From: Halegenticoccus tardaugens
GTDB lineage: Archaea; Halobacteriota; Halobacteria; Halobacteriales; Haloferacaceae
Length of the DNA stretch: 64,000 nucleotides
NCBI RefSeq assembly: GCF_004116405.1
Contig: NZ_SDIC01000004.1
Location: 540,079-604,078 of the forward strand
Reading direction: 5' to 3'
Part shown: positions 24,303 to 33,207 of the stretch, piece by piece
Position numbering within the stretch: the stretch's first letter is position 1
Layout: each line of letters starts with the position of its first letter
Translations under genes and position numbers: made by a program
The notes under the pieces: generated by a model
Databases searched by the model: none
What the model was told of the DNA's origin: nothing
What the model saw: the letters and a program-made list of their open reading frames with translations, nothing else

Positions 24303-24874
24303 GGTTCGTCCGGCTCGTAGCTCTCCGACGTGCGGTAGGCCTTTTCACCGGCTTCGATCCGGACGTCCAGCCAGTTTTCCATCGGGACGAGCGGACACTC
24401 GTATCGCTCGGAGTAGACGCAAAAGGGGTTGTACGCGAGGTTGAAATCCACGATCCAGAGGCCGCCGTCGGTCCGGTCGTCGGTCGTATCCAGGTCGAGG
24501 TAGCGGCCGCCCCCGTACGTCTCCTCGCCGCTCGTTCGGTCGCGGAACGGGAGCCAGAAGCCGCCTTCCGTCGGATCTGACTTGTACGCCCGGAGCGAGC
24601 ACTCCTCGCCGCCGACGTCGAACCCGAACTCGCCCCATTCGAGGTACTCGCGTTCGCCGTCCGTCGTCGTCGCGAGGGTGACGCTCTCCTTCTCGTCGTG
24701 TTCGGAGAGCGGAAGCTCGAACCGGTAGTCGGGGTTCGGGGGGTAGTAGTTCAACCCAGCGAACGACTCGCGCCCGTCCGGCGGGATCGGCGAGTGCGGG
24801 TGATCGCGGAAGTACTCGTCCTTCTCGCGGCGATGCCGTTCGAGGGAATCGGCCCAGTCGGGTGACGCGCTCAT
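24299..24874 (-). CDS. DUF1684 family protein
   Basis: 191 residues, soluble, function unknown. Motifs typical of the family: HRREKDEYFRDHPHSPIP at the start, GLNYYPPNPDYRFEL, and the C-terminal block GGGRYLDLD...LWIVDFNLAYNPFCVYSERYECPLVPMENWL, with the conserved NPxC. Converges with LtrA, overlapping by 4 bases. The 113-base gap to hisF contains nothing recognisable. Confidence 0.85.
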   Translation of the reverse strand: MSASPDWADSLERHRREKDEYFRDHPHSPIPPDGRESFAGLNYYPPNPDYRFELPLSEHDEKESVTLATTTDGEREYLEWGEFGFDVGGEECSLRAYKSDPTEGGFWLPFRDRTSGEETYGGGRYLDLDTTDDRTDGGLWIVDFNLAYNPFCVYSERYECPLVPMENWLDVRIEAGEKAYRTSESYEPDEP

Positions 24875-24987
24875 GACGGAGGTGGGATACGTCGCCGAAG
24901 GGCATCAACGTTCGTCGCCGAACCCGATCGGTCCAGCCGCGGATCGCCCGGTGGATCGGGTCGAGAACCCGGCCCGACGGCCGATCC

Positions 24988-25800
24988 TCAGAGTCTGACC
25001 GGGACGTCCCGGTCGGCGAGGTACTCCTTGACCTCGCGGATGGTGTACTCCTCGAAGTGGAAGATCGACGCGGCGAGCGCGGCGTCGGCACCCGCGTCCG
25101 CGAACACCTCGTACGCGTCCTCGGGGCCGCCGCAGCCCGACGAGGCGATGACCGGCGTCGACACGCCGTCGCAGACCGCCTTCGTCAGCGGCACGTCGTA
25201 GCCGTCCTTCGTGCCGTCGGCGTCGATGGAGTTGACGAACAGCTCGCCCGCGCCGCGCTCTTCGGCCTCCTTCGCCCACGAGACCACGTCGACGCCGGTT
25301 CCCTCGCGGCCGCCCTTGACGGTGCACTCGAACCAGCAGGACTCGCCGTCGACCCGCTCGTAGTGTTCGCCCTCTTCGTCGAACCGGCGGCGGGCGTCGA
25401 CGCTGATGACGATGCACTGGCTGCCGAACGCCGCCGCGCCCTCCGTGACGAGTTCGGGTCGAGAGAGCGCCGCGGTGTTGATCGAGACCTTGTCGGCCCC
25501 CGCGCGGAGGGTCTCCTTTATGTCCTCGCGGGTCCGGATGCCGCCGCCGACGGTCAGCGGGATGAACACCTCGTCGGCGACGCGGGAGACGGTGTCGAGC
25601 ATCGTCTCGCGGCCGTCGGAGCTGGCGGTGATGTCGAGGAAGACGAACTCGTCGGCGCCGGCCTCGTTGTACCGCTTCGCCATCTCGACCGGGTCGCCGG
25701 TGTACTTCAGGTCCTCGAAGTGGACGCCGGTGTAGACCGCGGCGTCGCCGTCCTCGTCGAGGTCGACGTCGATACAGGGGATGATGCGCTTCGTCAGCAT
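24988..25800 (-). CDS. hisF: Imidazole glycerol phosphate synthase cyclase subunit
   Basis: Cyclase half of the HisFH complex, making IGP and AICAR for histidine and purine synthesis. 270 residues. Catalytic Asp11 ([14 protein letters not shown]) and Asp135 (VISVDARRR); the phosphate-binding loops [10 protein letters not shown] and [12 protein letters not shown] are present. Several acidic insertions (for instance [15 protein letters not shown] and [17 protein letters not shown]) make it slightly longer than bacterial HisF, as expected for a halophile. It stands alone; the other his genes are not in the window. Confidence 0.96.
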   Translation of the reverse strand: MLTKRIIPCIDVDLDEDGDAAVYTGVHFEDLKYTGDPVEMAKRYNEAGADEFVFLDITASSDGRETMLDTVSRVADEVFIPLTVGGGIRTREDIKETLRAGADKVSINTAALSRPELVTEGAAAFGSQCIVISVDARRRFDEEGEHYERVDGESCWFECTVKGGREGTGVDVVSWAKEAEERGAGELFVNSIDADGTKDGYDVPLTKAVCDGVSTPVIASSGCGGPEDAYEVFADAGADAALAASIFHFEEYTIREVKEYLADRDVPVRL

Positions 25801-25950
25801 TCGGTATCGGATCCTTCGAGGGACCCGGGTTTGACGGTTTCGACTACGGCAGCGGAGCGGGAGGCGACGACGGCGGTGGCGGAGGGGGCGAGTACGGCGG
25901 TGGTCGCGGAGGCGGAGAGGACGAGTGCGATAGCGGACCGGAAGGGAACC
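25801..25950. other. Purine-rich low-complexity spacer between hisF and the first GH13 gene
   Basis: The plus strand is a run of short G-rich triplet-like repeats (GGCGG, GACGACGG, GGCGGAGAGG). No coding or regulatory signal could be supported. The hisF promoter should lie near its right end of 25801-25840, but no clear TATA match is seen. Confidence 0.4.
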
Positions 25951-27681
25951 CTACGCCGTCAGCCGGTACACCCGGGCCTCGTAGGGGCGGAGTTCGACCG
26001 GTTCGACAGCGCTCGCCGTCGCCTCGTAGTTGCAGAGGAGCAGTTTCGACGGCGCGCCGTCGAGGGACGAGGGCGGTTCGAACCGCGACCTCCCGTCCGC
26101 GAAGTTGAGCACGACGAGCGCCCGCTCGTCGCCGAGCGTCCGGGTGTAGGCCCACACCTCCTCGTGGTCGGCGAGCACGAGATCGTACGCACCGTACACG
26201 AGCACGTCGTGCTCGCTCCGGAGGTCGATCAGGTCGCAGTAGTAGTGCCACACCGAGTCCCCGTCGACCCGCGCGCGCTCGGCGTTGATCCGGGGATAGT
26301 TCGGGTTGACGCCGATCCACGGCTCGCCAGCCGTGAACCCGGCGTTCTCCGCCGCGGACCACTGCATCGGCGTCCGAGCGTTGTCGCGGCTCCGGTACCG
26401 CACGAGGTCGAGCGCCTCCTCCTCGGTTTCGATCCGTCCGTCGAGCTTCGCGGTCGCGACGTTCTGTAGCGTGTCCACGTCGCGAACCTCGTCCAGACTC
26501 TCGAACGGGTAGTTCGTCATCCCGAGTTCCTCGCCCTGGTAGACGTAGGGGGTTCCCCGCAACGTGTGCGTGAGCGTCCCGAGGAGCTTCGCGGACTCGC
26601 GGCGGTACTCGCCGTCGTCGCCGAACCGCGACACGGCGCGGGGCTGATCGTGGTTGTTGAGGTGCAAACTGTTCCAGCCGTCGTCGGCGAGGCCGTCCTG
26701 CCAGTCGCTGAGCACCTCCCGGAGCTCGACGAGCGACCACTCGCCGCGCGACCAGCGACCGTTTCCGCCGAAGTCGAGCCGCAGGTGGTCGAAGCTGAAC
26801 GCCATGCTCATCCCGTCGCCGTCCTCCCCGACGTAGTCAGGGGCCTCCTCGACGGAGAGGTCGACCATCTCGCCGACGGTCATCGCGTCCCGCCCCGCGA
26901 ACACGCGGTCGTACATCTCGCCCAGAAACTCGTGGACGCGAGGGCCGTTGACGTACTGGTCGGCCCCGTGGACGACGGCGTTCGGGTCCTCGCCGTCCGG
27001 CAGTCCTTCGGGTTTGGAGATGATGTTGATGACGTCCATGCGGAAGCCGTCGATGCCCTTCGCCAGCCACCACTCCATCATCTCGAATATCTCCTCGCGC
27101 ACCGCCGGGTTCTCCCAGTTCAGGTCCGGCTGTTTCACGTCGAAGAGGTGGAGGTACCACTCGCCGGTCCGCTCGTCGTAGGACCACGCCGGTCCCCCGA
27201 AGAAGGACTCCCAGTCGTTCGGCGGGGCTTCCCCCTCCGGCCCGCGGGGGCCGCCCTCGCCGTCGACCCTCCTGCCCTCGCGCCAGATGTAGAAATCGCG
27301 GTACTCGCTGTCCTTCGACTCCCGCGATCTGCGGAACCACTCGTGCTCGCTGGAGGTGTGGTTGACGACGAGGTCCATGACGAGCCTGATGTCGCGCTCG
27401 TGGAGTCCCGCCAACAGCTCCTCCCAGTCGGCCATCGTTCCGTATCGCTCGTCGATGCTGCGGTAGTCGGCGATGTCGTAGCCGTTGTCGTTGTCCGGCG
27501 ACTCGTAGACGGGGGTGAGCCACACGACATCGACCCCGAGGTCTGCGAGGTAATCGAGCTTCTCGATTATTCCCGGAATGTCGCCGACGCCGTCGCCGTC
27601 GCTGTCGTTGAAGCTCCGCGGGTAGATCTGATAGACGACCGCCTCCTTCCACCAGGACCGTCTCGTGCCCGGGTCGGTCAT
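25951..27681 (-). CDS. GH13 alpha-glucosidase (oligo-1,6-glucosidase type), copy 1
   Basis: Cytoplasmic glycosidase that releases glucose from short alpha-glucosides; no signal peptide. 576 residues. Residues 10-56 (WWKEAVVYQIYPRSF...WLTPVYESP) and DLVVNHTS (103-110) open the barrel. The catalytic triad is Asp216 (DGFRMDVIN), Glu271 (TVGEM) and Asp345 (NNHDQPR). The long B domain has NDWESFFGGPAW and LHLFDVKQPDLNWENP, typical of alpha-glucosidases acting on 1,4 or 1,6 links; specificity cannot be set. It lies 179 bases after copy 2 on the same strand, with no clear promoter of its own. Confidence 0.92.
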   Translation of the reverse strand: MTDPGTRRSWWKEAVVYQIYPRSFNDSDGDGVGDIPGIIEKLDYLADLGVDVVWLTPVYESPDNDNGYDIADYRSIDERYGTMADWEELLAGLHERDIRLVMDLVVNHTSSEHEWFRRSRESKDSEYRDFYIWREGRRVDGEGGPRGPEGEAPPNDWESFFGGPAWSYDERTGEWYLHLFDVKQPDLNWENPAVREEIFEMMEWWLAKGIDGFRMDVINIISKPEGLPDGEDPNAVVHGADQYVNGPRVHEFLGEMYDRVFAGRDAMTVGEMVDLSVEEAPDYVGEDGDGMSMAFSFDHLRLDFGGNGRWSRGEWSLVELREVLSDWQDGLADDGWNSLHLNNHDQPRAVSRFGDDGEYRRESAKLLGTLTHTLRGTPYVYQGEELGMTNYPFESLDEVRDVDTLQNVATAKLDGRIETEEEALDLVRYRSRDNARTPMQWSAAENAGFTAGEPWIGVNPNYPRINAERARVDGDSVWHYYCDLIDLRSEHDVLVYGAYDLVLADHEEVWAYTRTLGDERALVVLNFADGRSRFEPPSSLDGAPSKLLLCNYEATASAVEPVELRPYEARVYRLTA

Positions 27682-27860
27682 TACCCGTGATAGCTCCGAG
27701 ACGCGCCTTCACTCCGTCGATTCTGAAACTCGGAACCGAGTGACAATTTCGGACGACCGACGTTCCGGGAGGGTCGACCGTCGATTGCGGAAGGAGGAGC
27801 GATCAGGACGGCGTGCGGGATCGGATCCGGCCGAGTCGGGACCGGTCGCCTCAGGTCAGG

Positions 27861-29606
27861 TCAGGTCACCCGATACACCCGCGCCTCCCACGGCCGGAGG
27901 ACGAACGACTCGACGTTCGTCTCCGCGTCGCCGTAGTTGCCGACGAGGAGTTCGACGGTCGCGCCGTCGACGTCGATCCGGTCAGGCAGTTCGAACGGCG
28001 TCTCCTCGCCCGAGAAGTTGAGCGTCACGAGCAGTCGCTCGTCGCCGAGGGTCCGGACGTACGCCCAGATCTCCTCGTGTTCCGGCAGGAGGAGGTCGTA
28101 GTCGCCGTAGACGATCACGTCGTGCTCCTTCCGGAGGTCGATCAGGTCGCGGTAGTAGTGCCACACCGAGTCCTCGTCGGCGCGGGCGGCCTCGACGTTG
28201 ATCTCCCGGCAGTTCGGGTTCGCCTTGATCCACGGTTCGCCGTCGGTGAACCCGGCGCGTTCGCCGTCGGTCCACTGCATCGGCGTTCGGGCGTTGTCGC
28301 GGCTGTTGGCCCACAGGCCCTCCTTCACCTCCTCGAAGCTCTCTATCTCGCCGCCGTCGAGGGCGCTTCGGACGGGGTTGAGCGTCTCCACGTCGCGGTA
28401 CTCGTCGAGGCTCTCGAAGCGGCAGTTCGTCATCCCGAGCTCCTCGCCCTGGTAGACGTACGGCGTCCCCCGCAGCGTGTGCAGGAGCGTCCCGAGGAGC
28501 TTCGCGGACTCGCGGCGGTACTCGCCGTCGTCGCCGAACCGCGAGACCATCCGCGGCTGGTCGTGGTTGTTCAGATAGAGGCTGTTCCAGCCGTCGTCGG
28601 ACAGGCCGTACTGCCACTTCGAGAAGACGCCCTTCAGGTCGGTCAGGTTCCAGTCGGCGACGTCCCAGAACCGCTCGCCGCGGTCGAGCAGCACGTGCTC
28701 GAAGTGAAACAGCATGCTCAGGCCGTCGCCGTCCTCGCCGACGTAGGCCGTCGCCTCCTCCATGGACATGCCGGAGCCGATCATCTCCCCGACCGTGAGC
28801 AGGTCGCGCCCCGCGAGGACGCGGTCGTTCATCTCCCGCACGTACTCGTGGATGCGCGGGCCGTCGATCGTCGCGCCGAGGTCCGACTCGTTCGTCGGCG
28901 GGTCGTTCGCGGCGACGCTCGGCGGCTTCGAGACGAGGTTGATGACGTCCATGCGGAAGCCGTCGATGCCCTTCTCCAGCCACCACTCCATCATCTCGAA
29001 CACGTCGTCCCGGACGTCCGGGTTCTCCCAGTTCAGGTCCGGCTGTTTCACGTCGAAGAGGTGGAGGTACCACTCGCCGGTCCGCTCGTCGTACTCCCAC
29101 GCCGGCCCGCCGAAGAAGGACTCCCACTCGTTCGGCGGGGCCTCCCCTTCGGGGCCCTTGTGGCCGGTCCAGCCGTCCACGTCCGTCCGCCCTCGGCGCC
29201 AGACGTAGTAGTCGCGGTACTCGTTTTCCTTCGACTCGCGCGACCTTCGGAACCACTCGTGCTCGTCGGAGGTGTGGTTGACGACGAGGTCCATGATGAG
29301 TTTGATGTCGCGCTCGTGCAATCCGGCCAACAGCTCCTCCCAGTCGGCCATCGTCCCGAACTCGTCCATGATGGCGCGGTAGTCGGCGATGTCGTAGCCG
29401 TTGTCCGCGTTCGGCGACTCGTAGACGGGGTTGAGCCACACGACGTCGACCCCGAGGTCTGCGAGGTAATCGAGCTTCTCGATTATTCCCGGAATGTCGC
29501 CGACGCCGTCGCCGTCGCTGTCGTTGAAGCTTCGCGGATAAATCTGGTAGACGACCGCTTCCTTCCACCAGGCCCGGTCGATTTCGTCCTCGGCGTGACT
29601 GGTCAT
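27861..29606 (-). CDS. GH13 alpha-glucosidase, copy 2 (paralogue)
   Basis: 581 residues from ATG 29606, chosen because a TATA-like CGATAAATG (minus strand, 29634-29642) sits about 30 bases upstream; a 9-residue longer form would begin inside the promoter. Same GH13 architecture as copy 1, with WWKEAVVYQIYPRSFND, DGFRMDVIN, TVGEMIGSG and NNHDQPR. It differs in the region after the nucleophile (SKPPSVAANDPPTNESDL instead of the copy 1 loop) and in the C-terminal beta domain, so substrate preference may differ. Two blocks of 86 and 76 bases are identical to copy 1. Confidence 0.92.
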   Translation of the reverse strand: MTSHAEDEIDRAWWKEAVVYQIYPRSFNDSDGDGVGDIPGIIEKLDYLADLGVDVVWLNPVYESPNADNGYDIADYRAIMDEFGTMADWEELLAGLHERDIKLIMDLVVNHTSDEHEWFRRSRESKENEYRDYYVWRRGRTDVDGWTGHKGPEGEAPPNEWESFFGGPAWEYDERTGEWYLHLFDVKQPDLNWENPDVRDDVFEMMEWWLEKGIDGFRMDVINLVSKPPSVAANDPPTNESDLGATIDGPRIHEYVREMNDRVLAGRDLLTVGEMIGSGMSMEEATAYVGEDGDGLSMLFHFEHVLLDRGERFWDVADWNLTDLKGVFSKWQYGLSDDGWNSLYLNNHDQPRMVSRFGDDGEYRRESAKLLGTLLHTLRGTPYVYQGEELGMTNCRFESLDEYRDVETLNPVRSALDGGEIESFEEVKEGLWANSRDNARTPMQWTDGERAGFTDGEPWIKANPNCREINVEAARADEDSVWHYYRDLIDLRKEHDVIVYGDYDLLLPEHEEIWAYVRTLGDERLLVTLNFSGEETPFELPDRIDVDGATVELLVGNYGDAETNVESFVLRPWEARVYRVT

Positions 29607-29712
29607 CCGTTTCGACGCTCTCGCCCCTCGCATTTATCGATTTGGCAGCGGGGCCGTCCGCCCCCGCGTCGATCCACGCGTACTTTTGTACGATGCCTCC
29701 GTAGCCGCTCGC

Positions 29713-29916
29713 ATGAGCGACCACCAGAGCGCGCCGAGCGAACGTCGCGACGCGGAAGAGGAGGGGTTCGAACACCAGGAGGCCGAGGACACGACGGCGG
29801 GCGAGCGGTCGACCGCCCCCCAGAGCGCCTTCGCGGTGCAGCAGGTCGCGATCGGGTTCGCCGTGTTGTTCGTCGGTCTCGTCGTCACGTTCGGGATCCC
29901 GCTCGCGTTGGCCTAG
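29713..29916 (+). CDS. Small single-span membrane protein
   Basis: 67 residues from ATG 29713. The first 40 are highly charged (Glu, Asp, Ser and Arg) and likely disordered; the last 27 form one membrane helix (QQVAIGFAVLFVGLVVTFGIPLALA). GTACTTTTGTAC at 29680-29691 gives a TATA-like element 27 bases upstream, fitting a leaderless start. Similar acidic-tail plus helix proteins are common in haloarchaea, but I cannot name a function. Confidence 0.75.
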   Translation: MSDHQSAPSERRDAEEEGFEHQEAEDTTAGERSTAPQSAFAVQQVAIGFAVLFVGLVVTFGIPLALA

Positions 29917-29957
29917 AGCGGATTCGCTTTCGCAGTCGAGCGTCCCCGCCGACCCCG

Positions 29958-32129
29958 TCAGTCCAACTCCCGCGCGATGACGTCCCGAAGCTCGGCGATC
30001 CCTTCGGCGTCGTACGCGAGATCCTCCTCGCCCACGCGCAGCGACAGCGCACCGTCGGCCGTCGCCGCGCCGAGTTCGATCACGGACGCCACGTCCGCGA
30101 AGCGCTCGCGAACCGCGTCGGAAGCGGTCGTCTCGACGATCGCCCGACCCGGCGTCTCGTCGAACAGCGCGACGGCGTCCTCGACGGCGACGGACGCGCC
30201 CGTCGTTTCGGTCACCATCTCCGCGAGCGCGACCGCGAGACCGCCGTGGCTCACGTCGTGAACCGCGAGCGTCGAACCGAAGTTGGCGACGTCCGCGAGC
30301 GCGGCGACGACCTCATCGGGGTTCTCGGCGAGCGAGGGGAACCGATCGCTCCCGCCCATCCGCGCGAGGTACTCGGATCCGCCGAGCGTCCCGCCGGCGG
30401 TCCCGACGAGGAGCAGCGTTCCCTCGCCCGACAGCGCGGCGGGCGGCGCGGAGTGGCCCGCTTTCGTCCCGACCATCGCGAGCGTCGGCGTCGGCGGGAT
30501 GGGGCCGGAGACGGAGTCGTTGTACAGGGAGACGTTGCCGCCGACGACGGGCGTCTCCAGGGCCTCGCACATGTCGGCGAGGCCGTCGACGATCCCCTCG
30601 AAGCCGCCGTACACGTCCGGCTTCTCCGGGTTGCCGCCGTTGAGACAGTCCACGGCGGCGAGCGGGGTCGCGCCCTTCGCCGCGAGGTTCGTCGCGTTCT
30701 CCAGCGCGACGGCGCGCGCGCCGTCGTACGGCGCGACGCTCGTCCAGTTCGGATTCGCGCCCGAGGAGATCGCGAGCCCCGTTCCGACCTCCTCGATCGC
30801 CAGTATCGCCGCGTCGTCGCCCGGCCGCACGGCCGTTCGAAGGCCGACCTCGTGGTCGTACTGACGGTAGACCCACCGCTTGCTCGCGGCGTTCGGACTG
30901 CCGACCACCGCCTCGAACGCCTCCGTCGGATCGGCGTCCGGGAGGTCGCGCGCGGCCGTCTCGGGTTCGACGGCGTCGAGGTCGTTCATCGGCGCGCCGT
31001 CGGCGAGGAACGACGGCGGCGCGTCGACGACGACCTCGCGATCTCGCGGGTCGCCGTCCTCACCGTTCCGCGCCTCGCTCCCCGCGAACGTGCAGACGTA
31101 GTTGCCCTCCGTCACCTCGCCGATGACCGAGCAGCCGAGGTCGAAGCGCTCCGCGATCTCCGCGACGCGCGCCGCGTCCTCGGGGCGGACCTCGTAGCAC
31201 ATCCGCTCTTGCGACTCGGCGAGGAGGATCTCGACGGCGTTCATGTTCGGCTCGCGCTGGTGGACGCGGTCGAGGTCGATCCGCGCCCCGAAGCCCCCCT
31301 TCGCGACGAGTTCGCTCGACGCGCCGCCGAGACCCGCCGCCCCGAGGTCGCGAGCCGACAGGATCAGCCCCTCGTCGATCAGCGCCTCGTTGGCCTCGAT
31401 GAGCAGCTTCTCGGCGTACGGGTCGCCGACCTGGACCGCCGGCCGGTCCGCCGTCTCCGCGTCCTCCGCGAGGTCCTCGCTGGCGAAGCTCGCGCCGCCG
31501 AGGCCGTCCCGTCCGGTCGCGTTGCCGACGAGCACGAGCTTGTTGCCCGCCGCCTGCGCCTCCGCGGTGACGAGCCGATCCGCGGCGACGAGGCCGACGC
31601 AGGCGACGTTGACGAGGGGGTTGCCGACGTAGCCTTCGTGGAAGTCGACGCTCCCGGCGACCGTCGGCACGCCGATGCAGTTTCCGTAGTGGCTGATCCC
31701 CTCGACGACGCCCTCGAAGAGGTACCGGGAGTGCTCGCGGTCGAAGGGTCCGAAGTACAGCGAGTCCGCGAGGGCGATCGGGTACGCGCCCATCGACAGC
31801 GTGTCGCGGACGATGCCGCCCACGCCCGTCGCGGCCCCGTCGAAGGGGTCGACGTACGAGGGGTGGTTGTGGCTCTCGATGCCGAGTGTGACGTAAATCT
31901 CGCCGTCGGCGGTCTCGCCGTGCGACGGAAGGGCGACCACGGCCGCGTCGTCGCCGGGACCGACGACGACCCGTTCGCCCTCCGATTCGAAGGCCGAAAG
32001 CAGCGGTCGGGACGACCGATAGGCGCAGTGTTCGCTCCACAGGTTCTCGAACAGCGCGGTTTCGGCGGGCGTCGGCTCCCGTCCGAGTTCCGCGGCGATG
32101 AGGTCGTAGTCCGCGTCGGGGAGGCTCAT
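29958..32129 (-). CDS. purL: Phosphoribosylformylglycinamidine synthase subunit PurL
   Basis: ATP-dependent conversion of FGAR to FGAM, working with PurS and PurQ (not in the window). 723 residues, the small archaeal/Gram-positive form without a glutaminase domain. Motifs: [65 protein letters not shown] and, in the second half, [45 protein letters not shown] and [21 protein letters not shown]-like ATTAATC (about 32152-32160) is 25-30 bases before the start. Confidence 0.96.
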   Translation of the reverse strand: MSLPDADYDLIAAELGREPTPAETALFENLWSEHCAYRSSRPLLSAFESEGERVVVGPGDDAAVVALPSHGETADGEIYVTLGIESHNHPSYVDPFDGAATGVGGIVRDTLSMGAYPIALADSLYFGPFDREHSRYLFEGVVEGISHYGNCIGVPTVAGSVDFHEGYVGNPLVNVACVGLVAADRLVTAEAQAAGNKLVLVGNATGRDGLGGASFASEDLAEDAETADRPAVQVGDPYAEKLLIEANEALIDEGLILSARDLGAAGLGGASSELVAKGGFGARIDLDRVHQREPNMNAVEILLAESQERMCYEVRPEDAARVAEIAERFDLGCSVIGEVTEGNYVCTFAGSEARNGEDGDPRDREVVVDAPPSFLADGAPMNDLDAVEPETAARDLPDADPTEAFEAVVGSPNAASKRWVYRQYDHEVGLRTAVRPGDDAAILAIEEVGTGLAISSGANPNWTSVAPYDGARAVALENATNLAAKGATPLAAVDCLNGGNPEKPDVYGGFEGIVDGLADMCEALETPVVGGNVSLYNDSVSGPIPPTPTLAMVGTKAGHSAPPAALSGEGTLLLVGTAGGTLGGSEYLARMGGSDRFPSLAENPDEVVAALADVANFGSTLAVHDVSHGGLAVALAEMVTETTGASVAVEDAVALFDETPGRAIVETTASDAVRERFADVASVIELGAATADGALSLRVGEEDLAYDAEGIAELRDVIARELD

Positions 32130-32170
32130 CCACTTACTTGTTCATAACGACCCGATTAATCTCTTTTCAT

Positions 32171-32186
32171 ATGCACGCACGTGCAT
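32171..32186. promoter_or_regulatory. Palindrome upstream of purL, shared with purK
   Basis: ATGCAC-gcac-GTGCAT, a perfect dyad 42 bases before the purL start and just upstream of its TATA-like element. The core GCACGCACGTG (32173-32183) recurs upstream of purK at 52083-52093. A purine-responsive operator is suggested. Confidence 0.5.
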
Positions 32187-32251
32187 GAACGATCGCAGCG
32201 CGCCCGGTAATTCCGGTAATTCTTTAGACGCCGATCGTCTCACACCGACCA

Positions 32252-32449
32252 ATGGACGAAGCACGCATCTGGGGGATCATCGGGATTCTGCTCGCGATCG
32301 GCGGGCTGGTAGTGATCGGACCGGAGTTCGTCGCGGAGTTGCAACACAGCGGCGTCACAGAGCCGATCGTGCTCTACGGAATCGGCGTCGCGGTCGCGGT
32401 CGCGCTCACCGTGTTCATCATCCTTCCGAGCCTGGTGTCGAGCAGGTGA
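32252..32449 (+). CDS. Small two-span membrane protein
   Basis: 65 residues. Two hydrophobic segments, IWGIIGILLAIGGLVVIG and IVLYGIGVAVAVALTVFIILP, separated by a short loop with a few charged residues. TATA-like TTCTTTAG lies about 28 bases upstream, and GGTAATTC is tandemly repeated at 32206-32222, perhaps as part of the promoter. No family recognised. Confidence 0.7.
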   Translation: MDEARIWGIIGILLAIGGLVVIGPEFVAELQHSGVTEPIVLYGIGVAVAVALTVFIILPSLVSSR

Positions 32450-32492
32450 CGTTCGACCGGGTCGTCCCTCCGCGGGACGATCGGATCGGGTA

Positions 32493-32501
32493 GCTTTTTT
32501 A
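32493..32501 (+). promoter_or_regulatory. TATA-like element of the PHP/AsnB-like operon
   Basis: CTTTTTTAC lies 25-30 bases before the GTG start at 32524, predicting a leaderless transcript for the two overlapping genes. Confidence 0.45.
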
Positions 32502-32523
32502 CGGACCGAGACAACGGCCAGCC

Positions 32524-33207
32524 GTGCTATCGGTCGAGTTGCATGCGCATTCGGCGCTGTCCTACGACGGGCGTGACCCGGTGGAACTGCTGCTCGAGCA
32601 AGCGGCGGCCGTCGGACTCGACGCCCTCGCCGTCACGGACCACGACGAGATCGACGCGAGCCTCGAAGCCGCCGACCGCGCGTCCGAGTACGGGCTGGTC
32701 GGTATCCCGGGCGTCGAAGTGACGAGCGCCGCCGGACACGTGCTCGCGTTCGGCGTCGACGAACTCGTCTCCGCGGGACTCTCGTTCGACGAGACGCTCG
32801 ACCGTATCAGAGAGCAGGGCGGTATCGCCGTCGTCCCGCACCCGTTCCAAAAGTCGAGACACGGCGTCGCCCCGCACGTCTCCCGCGACCAGTTGGCGAG
32901 CGCGGACGCCGTCGAGGTGTACAACTCTCGGCTCCTGACGGGGCGGGCGAACCGCCGGGCCGAGCGATTCGCCGTCGCTCACGACGTGCCGATGACCGCC
33001 GGCAGCGACGCCCACATCGGCGAGATGATCGGTCAGGCCGTCACGGAGGTCGCCGCCGACGAACGTTCCGTCGACGACATCCTCGACGCTATCGCCGCGG
33101 GGCGGACGAGCGTCGTCGGCTCCCGCACCCCGTGGCACATCAGCTTTCGACAGGCCGCCGGGGGGGCGAAGCGCCGCCTAAAGCGCGGCTTCGCGCAGTA
33201 CCTGTGA
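32524..33207 (+). CDS. PHP-domain metal-dependent phosphoesterase
   Basis: 227 residues from GTG 32524. PHP metal motifs are intact: ELHAHSALSYDG (HxH), ALAVTDHDEIDASL, VEVTSAAGHVLAFGV, VVPHPFQKSRHG and TAGSDAHIGEMIG. This family hydrolyses phosphates such as histidinol phosphate, nucleotides or 3',5'-bisphosphates; the substrate here is not evident. The C terminus ends in a basic stretch (AAGGAKRRLKRGFAQYL), unusual in an acidic proteome. It overlaps the next gene by 4 bases, so the two are probably made together. Confidence 0.88.
   Translation: MLSVELHAHSALSYDGRDPVELLLEQAAAVGLDALAVTDHDEIDASLEAADRASEYGLVGIPGVEVTSAAGHVLAFGVDELVSAGLSFDETLDRIREQGGIAVVPHPFQKSRHGVAPHVSRDQLASADAVEVYNSRLLTGRANRRAERFAVAHDVPMTAGSDAHIGEMIGQAVTEVAADERSVDDILDAIAAGRTSVVGSRTPWHISFRQAAGGAKRRLKRGFAQYL

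Noticed and set aside
25844..26740. Minus-strand frame with a proline-rich end near 25850-25950
   Set aside because: It overlaps glucosidase copy 1 in another frame; the proline run is only the low-complexity spacer read in that frame.
27813..32147. A plus-strand open frame of over 1,400 codons across the second glucosidase and purL
   Set aside because: It is the antisense of two strongly supported genes, has no recognisable domain, and owes its length to GC-rich codon use.
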